From assembly GCA_018873225.1 (NCBI GenBank), contig JAEILZ010000009.1:1293501-1357500 (forward strand): a stretch of DNA of 64,000 nt, given 5' to 3'. This document shows, one piece after another, positions 35,754-47,146 of the stretch. The notes under the pieces are model-generated. The model saw only the letters and a program-made list of their open reading frames with translations, was not told where the DNA came from and did not search any database. How positions within the stretch are numbered: position 1 is the first letter of the stretch; each line of letters starts with the position of its first letter. This stretch comes from [Phialemoniopsis] sp. UDSM-2020. Taxonomy: Eukaryota; Ascomycota; Sordariomycetes; Thyridiales; Thyridiaceae. Position numbers and translations under genes: made by a program.

Positions 35754-38257
35754 CACAAACGGGTTTGCGACAGAAGGGGAGTGTGTGTTCACGAGAGTGA
35801 GGGCGAGGAGTCTAGGAGGAGGAGGAGAAGAAGAAGAGAGAGAAGAGAGTCGCAAGCGTCAGGCGAGAAGTACTGCCACGGGCTAGAAAAGGTAGAGCCA
35901 GAGAGAAGCCGTGTTGTGCCCCGGGGACGATCCAAGTCTAGCTCGTGGGTTCGGTGCGGCGCCAGTAGATGGGGGAACGGGTAATGTGAAAAGAAGCCTA
36001 GGTAAAGTCGGCCAAGTGTGGGTACTGAGTAACTGCTAGTTACTCCGCAAAAATACTCCAGGAGGGTCCTCCGGGTGCGACTCGTGCTTATAAGACTCGG
36101 CGTTTTGGCCTGGTGTGTTGGAGTAGTGGTGGGTGGTCACTTTGTCGCGGCGGGCGGCGGGGCGTCAGTTCAACTGCTGCTGCTGGCCGCCATGGTCTGG
36201 GGCCGAGCTAGAGCCGGGGTCTCTTTTCCTAGGGGCGCAGATGCGATGCGGTGGCCCGACTCACCACTCACCACTCAGCGCACTTCCCTCGAGCCGAGGT
36301 AGAATCTTGGCTGAGCTCGGCCATTCTCCCACGTCCCATGTCCACCACCACCACTACGTACAACCCCATCATGTCTCTCTTTCGGCCGTCGCCGGTGGAG
36401 GATCGTTTAGCCTCTGCCTCACGAGCCGAGATTGACTGATTGATTGATTCACTGAAACGAGTGCATCACCTGCATACATCACACGCACTCACATATACAT
36501 ATGCACGCGAGTGAGGCTTTTTTTCTCTTCTCTGAATGTGCTGCCGCTGTTTGTGCCTCTACTTGCAGATGTAAGTACCTTATATCGTGGGAGGGTTGGC
36601 TGGCAATTGAGCATATCTCCCTTCCTAGCCTCCACTCCTAGATCAAATATCATGCGCCTTCAACGTCCCCCGACAGCCGCCGGAACTAACCGCCAGGCTG
36701 ACAGTATGTCCAATTAATATCGTTTCGTCCTCCCTGTAAGGAGAATGACACCTGGTTTTATCTGCAGGGCTCGACTAGCGTTGTTGTCTGTCATGGCTTT
36801 GCCAGGTGGACCACGACTCTCTACGTAATCCGTCACATGCAAATGTTAATAAAAAAAAACTCAAAGTCAACAAGGGCAACCACCACGATAAAACAATAGA
36901 CATATCTCACGTTTCAGTTGCTGACGCAGTCTCCATGTCCTCCTGATTGTTCAGGCCTTTTCTATTCGCAGTTTCCATGGTCAGCTATAGAGTAGATACA
37001 CCTGATCATGGAGCAGTCGGCAATGCCTTTCGGGACGAGAGAGTGATTTCTCGACAGACATCCCTAACCCCAACCCTTATTACAGCTGACCCTGGCAATC
37101 TTCATCATTGGTTTCTACGTCGATTCCTGTTTACAGCCCCGAAACAAAAGAAACAACCGATAAGGCCTGGTTCCAAGTTCCGAAAGACCCTCCTTGAGAA
37201 ACGCAGTCTTGGTCTCTTGTCCTGTATCACGGCCATGTGTCTGTGATCTGCCTATATACACGAGTTAGATTCAGAGCAGGAGCAGATAGACAGAAGCAGC
37301 CCAGCACTGAGAGTGTTGTCCAGAGACTACGTCTTAGGCACCTCTATATGTAGATAGTGCTGGTACCGGTACACGTGGTGTATGAGGAGCAACAACAGGA
37401 AAAGTTGACCAAGGTAATGTGATAGGCGATGAATGTAAATGTGCAAAGTTATGACCTCAGGACGTCCGAAGTGCTTCATCACTGGTCAACTTTGAAAAGA
37501 ACAGAATAACTATTTTATTGAACCATGATTGCGTTCGATCGCCAGCCTTATCTCTCAGACCTCAGCCCCGAAACCCGGGAGACTTCATTAGTACTGAGAA
37601 GGGCGCGATGGGACAATGTGATTTGTGGTTTCTATTTTGTAGGATGAAAGGTTTGAGTGCGGCACACAGAAGCCTTTTATATCCCCTCGCTCAAGAGCAG
37701 AGAGGCAAAGCGCAATGGAAGGACCGAGTAACTATATCCACGGTTGCCATGAGACTGTCTATTTCGGACCAAAACCCCCGTTGGACAAGCTTTGGTTGCT
37801 CTTGCAGAAGAGTCTAAATTTTGCTGGCTCTCCATGCTGCTGCTCCAAGTATCAACTTCTTGTCTGCGTGAGAACACAAAGCAAACCCACTTGAGCCGAG
37901 ATATACCCTCACTGGCAAGAAGCACTGATGTATAGGACGATTCAGCTCAAAGTGTCTCGTTTGACCGCGGCGGAAGAATACGTAGTACAACTAAAAACTG
38001 ATGACCCTAGTCGTCTTTTTCTTACACCGGATTCAGACCTCGTCCCCGGAATAGCTAAGAGAAATGCGCGAATGCCGTGCAGCTCCCGCACTCGCAACCT
38101 ATCGTTCATTGTATGATCCAGTCCCAACGCCAAATCATTCGACCAATTAAAAAAAGAAGAACCCATCCAAAGTCTTCGTTGGAACTCGCAAAACTTGCCC
38201 ATTCGCCCAGTGAACGCACTGTTACACATGCCCGTTGGCCGTTACGGCTGGACTTCC
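35754..38257. other. Intergenic region upstream of carnitine acetyltransferase
   Basis: About 2.5 kb without a gene I can support. The first 500 bp contain the carnitine acetyltransferase leader (GA-rich on the plus strand, 35810-35860) and promoter. One CCGAGG, the core recognised by the fatty-acid regulators FarA/FarB in Aspergillus, is at 36294-36299. Short open frames at 36947 and 37518 show no family features. The right end contains the 3' region of the RSC8-type gene. Confidence 0.5.
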
Positions 38258-40505
38258 CTAAGCCTCGTAACTCTTGACCTGGCCCTCGGCGCTCAGGGGC
38301 TGCACCGCGCCTGTCGCCGAAACAGGCTGGAACCCTAGACGATCGCCGTCCATGTTGATATCCTGAACCATCTTGAGACCCTGGTCACCTCCGGTGCTCG
38401 CAGCGGCCTTGAGCCCATCCTCCACCTCGCGCACGCGGCGCTTGAACGCAAGCCTATCCAGGAAGAGCTGCTGCCGCGCCCTCTCCAGCTCACGGCGCTC
38501 TGCCTGGAGTATAGACTCCATCTCGTTGAAGTACTTGAGCTTCAGCTCCATCTTCTGGAGCGTGACATTGACGGCAGCTGAGACCAGTCTCGTCATCTCA
38601 CGCTCCTCATGCGAGGCCAGGCCACCGGCACGGGCGCCGATCGATGCCAGCGGAATGGATGCCAGGGTAGTCGTCGTGGTCTTGGTAGTTGTCGTCGTGG
38701 TAGTGGTTTCTTGGCGAATGTCCAGCTCCATTGAGTCGCCATCCTTCTCCTTGCCTTTGTCATCGGCCTGCACCTCCTCCACCTGGCTGGGGTTCTCGAG
38801 CTTGTTTCTCAGACCCTTCTTCAGCTCCTCCACGGATTTGCTGGCAGCCGCTGCCGTGCTGGCGGGGTCGGCAAGGCTAGCAAGGAAACCAATCACGGAC
38901 ATGATCGGGTTGTCCGCCTGGTGGAAGGGCAGAAGACCGCCGTCGCTTCCAAGCATTTGTAGACCCGTAGGTGCGTTGAGTGGGGGTTCCGACTCGAGGT
39001 ACTTGTCCTCGATGTCCAGTTGCAGGAACTGCAGGACACACTCTTCCCGGGTCCGGGTGCCCACATGCTCGGCAATCTCACCCCAGTCGTCGTCGAACCG
39101 CTCGAGACCCTCGAGGAGCCGTAGAATCTCGGCGTCGCTCCAGGGTGCGTCCCGGTCAACGATGGCTGAGTAGGTGGGATTCTCCATACGAGTGTAATGT
39201 GCGCTGGTGTGGTTGGCAGGTAGGCGGCCCTCCAGGTAGCAGCTCGGGCATACATCGTACTTGGTCTTGGAGTTGGGGTCCGCTTGAGAGCTGTGGTAGT
39301 AGATCCGCGTGCAGTCAATGCCACAGTTGTAGCAGTTGACCTTGACGATAGGGCTCTTGGTCAGATCCTCCGTTGAGGAGGCACCCTCCTTGACACCGTT
39401 AGTTGCAGCGACCTCTCCGTTAGTCTTAGCCTCGGCCTTGTTGAGCTTTGTGCCCTTGGCATTGGCTTCGTAGATGTTGCGGCCAACCTCGAGGTTCAAA
39501 TCACTCTTGGCAGCTGGGCCGGTGCTGGCCTTCTTGTCCGTGTCAGCATTCTGCTTGCCTTCGAGGACAACAGGATCAGCTGCTGGCTGCCATGGCTGTA
39601 GACCTCTGGGAGTATCGCAAATAATCTTGAAGTGGCCAGTGAAGGGTGGGCCAACGTGAGATGGACGTTGATCGGCATCAACCTTCGACACGGGTTAGTC
39701 AGTCTCGAAAACTTGAACAGCGCAGGACAACATATAATTACCTGGTAGTTGATTAGACCCCATTGCTCAAGGAAAGCATGCACGCGCATAATCGCGCAAA
39801 CATCACCAGCCAGGTTGCGACGGCAGGCCGTGACTGTCAGATACTCCACCGGGTTCAATCGATAGGTGTTGATCATGAAGTCTCTGTAGTCCTTGTAGAC
39901 GGCCGGTGTCTTGCTTCGGTTGCGGTTGTTGAAGAATTCTGGTAGCGCTTTTCGCTCGATGCTGTGAATTGCGTTCATGTCGAACCAGGTACTATAGCTA
40001 GGCAGGACAATCGCGTGCGTTTGGGAAATGAGATGCTCGCGAGCAGCGTTCTCGGCGGTCTCTTTTGTCTTGGCCTCGGAGCCTTCGCCCTCGGCTGCGC
40101 CTTCCGCTCCATCTTGAGCTTGACCCTCCTTGGCTTCGCCTTCGCCCTTGGCCTCGCCCATCTCTTCGTCCTCGCGCGGGGCCGTGGTGGTGGCCTCAGG
40201 CGCAGGACCATCGGGCGCATCGAGAGGGTTGTCAGATGCAGCTGCCGGCGCAGGCGTGGTGCTATCTTGCTTGATTACAGGCTCCGGCGCGCTGCTCTCA
40301 CCCATCTGGACATCTATGGATGGCGGCGCGTTAGCAGGGGTAGGGAAGATGATGAGACACAAATTGATTGGCATAATTCACCTTCGTTCTCAGTGCCGGT
40401 AGCAGGGACATCTGATTGCAGGGGAGGCTGAGCTAGAATGGGATTGCTGTTTGGCGATGCGCCGCCATTGGCAGGGCTGCCGTAGTTGACGGATCCCTCA
40501 TCCAT
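38258..40505 (-). CDS. RSC8: SWIRM/ZZ/SANT chromatin-remodelling subunit, RSC8/SWI3 type (706 aa)
   Basis: Three exons (40382-40505, 39742-40313, 38258-39682) encode 706 residues. The protein is the conserved core subunit of SWI/SNF and RSC remodellers (Swi3/Rsc8; BAF155/170 in animals). Domains in order are: a low-complexity acidic N terminus; a SWIRM domain (about 134-240; [20 protein letters not shown], completed across intron 2 with [17 protein letters not shown]); a ZZ-type zinc finger (about 345-385; [25 protein letters not shown]); a SANT domain (about 410-460; [20 protein letters not shown]); and a C-terminal leucine/Arg-rich coiled coil ([19 protein letters not shown]) used for dimerisation. 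The presence of a ZZ finger and the size fit Rsc8 better than yeast Swi3; most filamentous fungi have one such gene shared by both complexes. The start is ATG 40505 ([15 protein letters not shown]). Confidence 0.93.
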
Positions 40506-41095
40506 CGCGAAGGGTCGTGATGCGATTCAGGGAGGGAGAAAACCAATCGTCGGAGAGGGGGTCGGGAGCAAAAGGGAAAGAGTTTGAAAGAGAGTATCGC
40601 GATGCAAATTAATCGAAAAAAAGATCGCGATTGCCTAGAGATTGTTTGTACTGCGACTGGGGATGGTTGCTGTCGCGAATGGGACTATGCGGATGACCCT
40701 CGACGTCGTGCTCTCTATCTCGACTGGAGAAGGCTGGCTCTGGCTGGCTGGCTGGATCGCGTTTGAAAAAAACCCGGCGCGACAGATGCTTGGCCTGAAA
40801 GCTGGCGCAGTTGATGCCTGAGGATATCTGGCGTGGCTGGGCTGAGTGGTCAGTGCTCGAGTGCTCTCATTTTAACTGGCAGAAAAGGGTTAGCGGCTTT
40901 CGTCGCATGTGGCTTGTGCCCTCACCCAAATGTGCCTCTCCAGGTCTGCTAGCCTCGGGCCGTGTACAACCGCAATGACGCCCAGTTCCATGGGTTTAGC
41001 CCGCTACATCCCGCATCTCGCTCCCTCTCCTCTTAACAACTTCTCGACAACAACAACAAGTTCGCAGGATCAAGACGCCAATTGGTATCTGCAGG
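40506..41095. promoter_or_regulatory. Divergent promoter of RSC8-type gene and ETF alpha
   Basis: These 590 bp separate two divergent starts. A CTGGCTGGCTGG microrepeat lies near 40735-40755 and an A run near 40766. A CCTCGG hexamer (40953-40958), the FarA/FarB-type core, lies 138 bp before the ETF alpha start. No gene is seen. Confidence 0.45.
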
Positions 41096-42215
41096 ATGTT
41101 GTCGACCACGAGAAGGGCTGTCTGGGCCCAGACCAGGACCCGTCTGGCGCAGCCGACCTGCCCGGCCTATACTTTCAGCCCCTCCGCACTTCGGAGGCTC
41201 GCGTCCTCGCTGGCAATCCTCGAGCAACGGGAGGGCAAACTCAACCACGGCTCGCTGAGCGCGATTACGGCCGCACAGAAGCTTGGAGGCTCGGTTCACG
41301 GATTCGTCGCCGGTAGCAACATCAAGTCGGTCGCAGAGGAAGCTGCCAAGGTCGAGGGCGTTGAGAAGATCATCGCCGTCGAGAACGCCGCGTACGAAAA
41401 GGTTCGTGGTGTTCTTACACCTCCAGCCAGTACGCAACATAGAAGGCTAACCCGCTTCTAACTTCTAGGGTCTTCCCGAGAACTTCGCGCCCCTGCTAGT
41501 GGAGAACATCAAGAAGGGTGGTTACACTCACATTATTGCCGGCCACACTGCCTTCGGCAAGAACCTCCTGCCCCGTGTGGCTGCCCTCCTAGACTCGCAA
41601 CAGATCTCAGATATTACCGGCATCGAGAACGAGACGACCTTTGTGCGACCCATCTACGCCGGTAACGCCATCGCCACCGTCGAGTCGTCCGACTCGGTCA
41701 AGGTCATTACTATTCGAGGAACTGCCTTCGCGCCTGCCGAGGTCGGTAGCGGATCGGCCGCCGTCGAGGATGGCGTTGACTCCAAGACGGAGAGCCCGAC
41801 CGAGTGGGTTTCCGAAGAGCTTGCCAAGTCGGACAGGCCAGACCTGGCGACCGCCGGCAAGGTCGTTTCCGGAGGCCGTGGTCTGAAGTCCAAGGAGGAG
41901 TTTGACAGGGTTATGCAGCCGCTGGCTGACTCACTCGGCGCCGCCATCGGTGCCTCGCGTGCCGCTGTTGACAGCGGATACGCCGACAACAGTCTGCAAG
42001 TTGGCCAGACTGGCAAGGTCGTTGCCCCGCAAATGTACATGGCCGTGGGCATCTCGGGTGCCATCCAGCACTTGGCTGGTATGAAGGACAGCAAGGTCAT
42101 CGCCGCCATCAACAAGGATGCCGATGCCCCTATCTTCCAAGTCGCAGATGTTGGCCTAGTTGGCGATCTTTTCGAGAAGGTACCAGAGCTCACTGAGAAG
42201 CTCAAGAAGGCGTGA
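41096..42215 (+). CDS. AIM45: Electron transfer flavoprotein alpha subunit (350 aa)
   Basis: Two exons (41096-41401, 41469-42215) encode 350 residues. ETF alpha/beta accepts electrons from mitochondrial acyl-CoA and other dehydrogenases and passes them to ETF-ubiquinone oxidoreductase. The first 35 residues ([20 protein letters not shown]) are Arg/Thr-rich with no acidic residue, fitting a matrix presequence. The N-terminal domain (about 38-220) includes [16 protein letters not shown] and VHGFVAG. The C-terminal FAD-binding domain shows [46 protein letters not shown] and [20 protein letters not shown]. The intron (67 nt, phase 0) precedes [10 protein letters not shown]. It is convergent with ARH1 with only 82 bp between stop codons, so the two 3' UTRs probably overlap. 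Confidence 0.97.
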
Positions 42216-42251
42216 TACTATACAAGATCTTTCTTGTTTGGGATAGGTTAC

Positions 42252-42257
42252 AATAAA
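42252..42257 (+). terminator. AATAAA polyadenylation hexamer after ETF alpha
   Basis: A canonical AATAAA lies 37 nt after the ETF alpha stop codon, and 41 nt before the ARH1 stop codon on the opposite strand. It is a good candidate for the cleavage signal of the plus-strand transcript. Confidence 0.5.
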
Positions 42258-42297
42258 AGATACACAATAATTTGTACAATGGTGTTGGACCTAGAGT

Positions 42298-43995
42298 TCA
42301 TGACAAGACATCTAACATCTCTGTAGTCGTGGTGAACTTCTCTCTCTCCTTGCCTTTGGGCTGGCCTCGGCTTCTCTCGGCCTGGTCGATGCGTTGCCAG
42401 TCCTCCCACTGGACAACCTTTGCATTTCTGGCGTCACCTTCGCTCAGGACTCCTTCCCAGCCTGACTTTGGACCGGCGTACTCCTCCGAAAGGAAAGTAG
42501 CTCCAGAGTTCCAGTCGTTCGCTATCACATCGCCCGTGGTAAACGCATCCTCCATTGTAGACGCAATGACTCCCGTCGGGCCACGCTTCACCCATCCAGC
42601 GCAGTAAAGTCCTGGATAGTGCACTTGTTCCATCGCTGCAGTGACAGTCCTCGTCTCTCTGACGACCCGCCCCAGCCCATCATTGGCAATGACGCCCCTG
42701 CGCTCGTCGAAAGGGATATCGAGATCCGAGAATCCCTCTAGGGCCTCCGCCTTGTAACCAATCGAGCGGAATACGAGTGATGAAGGTAGCTGTGTGGTTT
42801 CGCCTGTACCAACTGCGTGGGCATTGGGCTCGAATGTTGAAGAAAGCGAGGTTCTTTCAAATGTCGTTGCGCCCACTCTCGTGGCATCGCTGCCACTGGC
42901 AAGGAAATTCTTGGGGCTTAAGCAAAAGTCCAAAGACCAAGACTTGGGAGCCTTGTCTGCAATGGCTGCTGAGCCCTTGACCAACACCTCCATCAAGCGC
43001 TTCGGTGCTCTGGGTAGGGTTTTGAGGTCTTCGGGTACGAGACTCCGATCCACGGGGTGAAACCCAACATCGGGGAGCTTCATCAATTCTCGTGCTTCCT
43101 TGATAGTAAACGCCGCCTTTACATCTATATGTTAGTCTGCTTTTTTGAATGTTGAAGTAGTGGTGTTGTGTCATAGCCTACCTGTAGAGCGCCACGTCGC
43201 CCGACAACATGGACTCTTTTTATGCGACTCTTGGATAGTGCCTCGATAGCATATTCAGCGATGTCTGTCTTTCGTAGCTTGTCAACGTCCTCAAGCAGCA
43301 TCCTAGCGCAGTCGAGCGCGACATTGCCCTGCCCAATGATGACAGCCTCGTCACCGCTTGTCAGGTCTGGGGCCAGTCCTGCCCACTCAGGCAGCCCGTT
43401 ATACCAGCCGACAAACTCACGAGCAGAGTAGACGCCTTGGAGTGACTCTCCAGGGACCCCAAGCTTTCTGTCCTTAGAGGCGCCATATGAGAAAACTACT
43501 GCATCGTAATGTCGCAGTACTGATGCCAGAGAGATGCTGCCGCCACCTGTGTGATTGCTCGGATGGCCAACCGAGACATTGCCGATGAAAGTGAAGTCGG
43601 GCGAACTGGCGACCTCTTCAAACTTTTCCTGGCAATTCTGATACACGGCTACAGTCAGAACAGCGTTGCGCAATCATCAATCATGGCGCAAGGACTGAGC
43701 ACCATACCTTGACTTCAGGGTGATCGGGCGCAACACCGAATCTCACCAAGCCATAAGGGACGGGCAGAGCCTCATACATGTCCACCTTGGTGCCCTGGAT
43801 CTTTGACATGACTCGATAAGCGGTGTAAAAGCCGGCTGGGCCGGAGCCGATGACGGCCATGCGCAGCGGCTGGCCATTGCGTTTTACTGTCCCGGTAGAA
43901 TATGAGTGCTTGCGAGGTAGTAGAGCCGAGATGCTTGACCGCAGAGAGTGCCGGGAGGAAGCGCGAGCTGCACGCGATATTAAAGGGGTGTTCAT
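42298..43995 (-). CDS. ARH1: NADPH:adrenodoxin (ferredoxin) oxidoreductase, mitochondrial (520 aa)
   Basis: Three exons (43708-43995, 43182-43637, 42298-43116) encode 520 residues. Arh1 is the flavoprotein that reduces mitochondrial ferredoxin for iron-sulphur cluster and heme A synthesis. The N terminus (MNTPLISRAARASSRHSLR) is Arg/Ser-rich, as for a matrix presequence. The FAD-binding GSGPAGFYTAYRVM (near 65) and PVPYGLVRFGVAPDHPEVK are followed, after intron 1, by NCQEKFEE; NADPH-binding VIIGQGNVALDCARMLL, KRVHVVGRRGALQ and, after intron 2, AAFTIKEARELMKLPDV follow. The C-terminal LYCAGWVKRGPTGVIASTM is the family's FAD motif. The start is the ATG at 43995; the frame upstream has only a GTG. 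The gene is divergent from the membrane-protein gene at 44852. Confidence 0.95.
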
Positions 43996-44851
43996 ATTAT
44001 CGACATGTTTTGAAACAATTCTTGAAATTCGACAAAGATAGCTTCTAATCACAATGCCTCAATTTGTAATTGAAGGCGAAGTGCGCGATGGTATATTCAC
44101 GTTTAAGAATGGAGCCGTGAGGTTTAGGCTGGGGTCAATCTCCTCGGCGATATCGCAATTCATAAAGTAGCGAGCGATAAGTTGACTCATCAACTCTCAC
44201 AGCACATTACCGCGAATCAGGCTTTTGACTTTACTTCAGTGTCCATGAGGATTGACATCTTGTACAGCACCCTGAGCAACCAATCCAGCAGCCTGTCCTC
44301 TTTTGTGATAGTTCAATGTGATTGTATGCAAATTATTGGTATCCTTGGATCACCTTCAAAGAAAGTATCAGTGAAAGTCTCACTGACTTACAGTTGCATT
44401 AGTGGGGTAAGCAGCGCCATCAACTGCCGATTGCTTCTGTAACAAGACAAAAGAGATGGATCCATGAGCTTAGATAGGTATTCAACAAATCAATGTAGCA
44501 ATCATGTTAGGAGACTTATCTCAAGAAGCTTCAGTAGAGACTTGAGGGCTTCACAAGGATTTGTCTTTCTGGGTCTATATTTAGTACCTTGGCCGTAATT
44601 TGGAGGGATGTGAAGATGTCATTGTCCGATTTGGTTTTCGGGTCGTTGGTTGCTATGCCAACCACCTTCATGCCGCCAACACACGGGCTTCCCGTCCCTC
44701 CATCAGCCTTCCTCACCACTCCTCCCCGCATTCCTCGATGGACTTAAAATGCTCTAGAATATTACCAGCATTCCAGTCGTTATAGCTAAGCCGTGTGTGG
44801 CAGCATACACTCGTTGGAGATTCCACGCTCACGCCGTTTCCAGTCGCAAGA
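43996..44851. other. Divergent intergenic region between ARH1 and membrane-protein gene
   Basis: These 856 bp hold both promoters. Two thirds (about 44180-44600) are A+T-rich. A 66-codon frame with a real ATG exists on the minus strand at 44531-44731, but it shows no family features and I do not call it. Confidence 0.45.
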
Positions 44852-46857
44852 ATGGGCGCTCAGCAGCCCTTTCTCTACGAGTCGGAGAAGGTCAACACTC
44901 GCTTTCCGACCTCGAGCTTCGATCCCAAGGCTGTCACTCGCGCCAGCTGGGAGCCGAAGCCCAAGAAGCCCAAGCAGAATGGGCCTCTTGTGTCGATCAA
45001 CAGACATCCCGAGTGAGTTGCTTAGGCGCATTCCAATAACTTCCCGTCGCACCTTATAGTGCTATGCGACTTACTAACAGCTCTCGCCTTGTTTTAGTGC
45101 CCACGAGGTCATCGGACAGAGACGTCCTTTCAGGACTCTGGGCCACCGGACGAAGGCTTGGATCAAGGGATTGAGGAAAGTGCAGCTGGGTCTGCGAGTC
45201 CTCGAGGTGATCGGTGCTATTGGCATCCTCGTCCTTATGATTCTCATCAACCAAGTCAGTGACTTGGTCGCATGGGTTGCTAGAATTACGGTGCGCATTC
45301 CAGTTGAATTGAAACTAATCGAGGCGAACTGACGTCTTCGCCCAGGCCGGCGTTGTAATCCTTCACTGCACATACAGCATATATCACTTGTCACGGCACG
45401 CCGGTGGCCGCACTCCGGCTTCGAGCGCCGCATACCAGGTATTCGCCGCCGTCTCGGACCTCTGCGTCCTACCACTCTACACATACGTGTGTCTCTCGAC
45501 CCGAAATGGTAGCTCAGGATGGGGCACTCTCGTCGCAGACAAAGACCTTCTTGCCTACTTCATTCCGGCGCTCTACTACACGCTGATCGGCGCTGGCGGC
45601 TTGCATCTACTTTCCCTCGCCATCGGACTATGGCTGGCGCTCAAGTTCCGGCAGATCACGCTCATGCCCCCAGACATGAACCCTCTGGAGGCACACTTGA
45701 CCTCGAGGGCTCACAAGCGCAACAAGTCGTCCGTCGCTACCAGCAGCACCTTCTCGGAGAGCGAGAAGCGTCTCTCGACTCCTCTGGAAGACCACCGACG
45801 CTCCGGAATGCCGTACCAGGATGTGTCGCGCCCACCCAGTGTTCCCTTCGCTCACACACGCAACGGCTCTACCACGAGCCTCAACACTCGCGATTCCCGC
45901 CTCGATCTGCCCAGCCGTCAGTACCAGGTCCCGGTCAGCAACCGCAGCTCTCCGCGCAGCTCCTTTGCCCCCTCGGAGCTCGACCGCAACATGAAGCGCA
46001 TGTCGAATTCGCCCCTGCCCGATCGACGTTCCGGCCTGGCCACGCGCACTTCGTACATTGAGATCCCGCTCCACGAGACGGGCAACCACCGCGCCAGCAC
46101 CGGTACTGTCGCCTCGCAAGTGACCATCCAGTCGGCCGGGCCGACGCCCCAGCCCCGCGCGGCCAAGTTCACCGAGGCCTGGTACGCCTCGGAGTCGCTC
46201 ATCAACCGCACCCAGCAGCGCAACAAAGCCATCAACACCATGATGCTTCAGGCCTCTAGCAAGAGGCGCAACTACGAGCAGGTCCACCAGCACGGCGCCG
46301 ACGACGCCTCCGACTCGGAGTCGTCCGACAGGGACGAGAACGCCTACGACCTCGGCGGCCTGGGCGTGCGCGGAAACGGTGCACCGCCGCCGCCGCCGCA
46401 GCAGCAGCAGTCCCCAGATCACCCGAACCCGCTGCGGTCGAACCCGATGGCCCAGCGACCCCGGACCCCTTACTACCGCGCCGCCATGGGCGAGGTGAGC
46501 AGCAACACGCGGAGCGCGAGCGGCAGCCAGGACATTGCGGACGCACAAAAGGCAGCGGAACCGCCGCTGTCGAACAGCAAGCGCAACACGTGGGCGCCGC
46601 AGCCCCGGAACCGCGACAGCTCGATCCAGGCCGAGACCGACTTTTACTCCAAGCCGTACGGCGAGCTCAAGTCGGCGACCCCGCCCATCATGGTTGGCTC
46701 GGGCCGCCAGGTCTCGTCGGGCCACGACTACGATCTGGGAGACCGCGGCTCGTCGACGTTCCCTCGCCAGAGGGGCGTCAGCGGCAAGATCGCCGAGGAG
46801 GGCAGGGCTGGTGTTGGAAAGAGTGGGTATTCACGGTTCTCGGTGCTCAATGCGTAA
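44852..46857 (+). CDS. Four-helix membrane protein with long Ser/Pro-rich cytosolic tail, function unknown (621 aa)
   Basis: Three exons (44852-45012, 45098-45290, 45346-46857) encode 621 residues. The start is MGAQQPFLYESEKVNTRF in an AATGGGC context. After a basic segment (RTKAWIKGLRKVQ), four hydrophobic helices are visible: about 88-105 (VLEVIGAIGILVLMILI), 110-131, 148-170 (VFAAVSDLCVLPLYTYV) and 186-219 (LLSLAIGLWLALKF). The remaining 400 residues are hydrophilic, rich in Ser, Arg, Pro and Gln, with PPPPPQQQQQ near 509-522 and many possible phosphorylation sites (NKSSVATSSTFSESEKR, TRNGSTTSL). I recognise this as a conserved Pezizomycotina-type membrane protein but know no name or activity. 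The tail suggests a regulatory or scaffold role; this is inference. Convergent with PMS1 (289 bp apart). Confidence 0.85.
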
Positions 46858-47146
46858 AGGGGGTTCGGGGAGGTTGGACGGCTGGGAGTGCGAGGCTGTA
46901 CGCATGGGAAAAGGCTGGACATGGAGCTCCGGGGCGTAACGCCATGTTGGGATGCAACTTGAGGAGTTATGCATGTAAATTTAGGTCTTTGTTTTTCGGG
47001 GCAATCTGGGTCTTTCAGGGAAACGAGGAGAAATAGGGGTTAATGAATGATATTTGCACACTTGTCCACTTGACGTGATGAGCCCAAGAATAAATGTGAT
47101 ACATGATACTACACATAATACGGCCGTGAGCAGTGCTCATATACGA

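Noticed and set aside
37063..37080. Telomere-like CCCTAACCCCAACCC, and a similar string near 50-62
   Set aside because: Single degenerate copies surrounded by ordinary sequence; no array, so neither a telomere nor an interstitial telomeric repeat can be claimed.
36294..40958. CCTCGG/CCGAGG (FarA/FarB-type) cores upstream of carnitine acetyltransferase (36294-36299) and ETF alpha (40953-40958)
   Set aside because: Biologically attractive for fatty-acid genes, but a 6-mer is expected about every 2 kb on both strands, so single copies are not evidence.
44531..44731. 66-codon minus-strand frame with ATG between ARH1 and the membrane-protein gene
   Set aside because: Short, no family features, lies inside a divergent promoter region.
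45628..46725. 365-codon frame antisense to the membrane-protein gene
   Set aside because: Arg/Val/Leu-rich shadow frame of a GC-rich coding exon.
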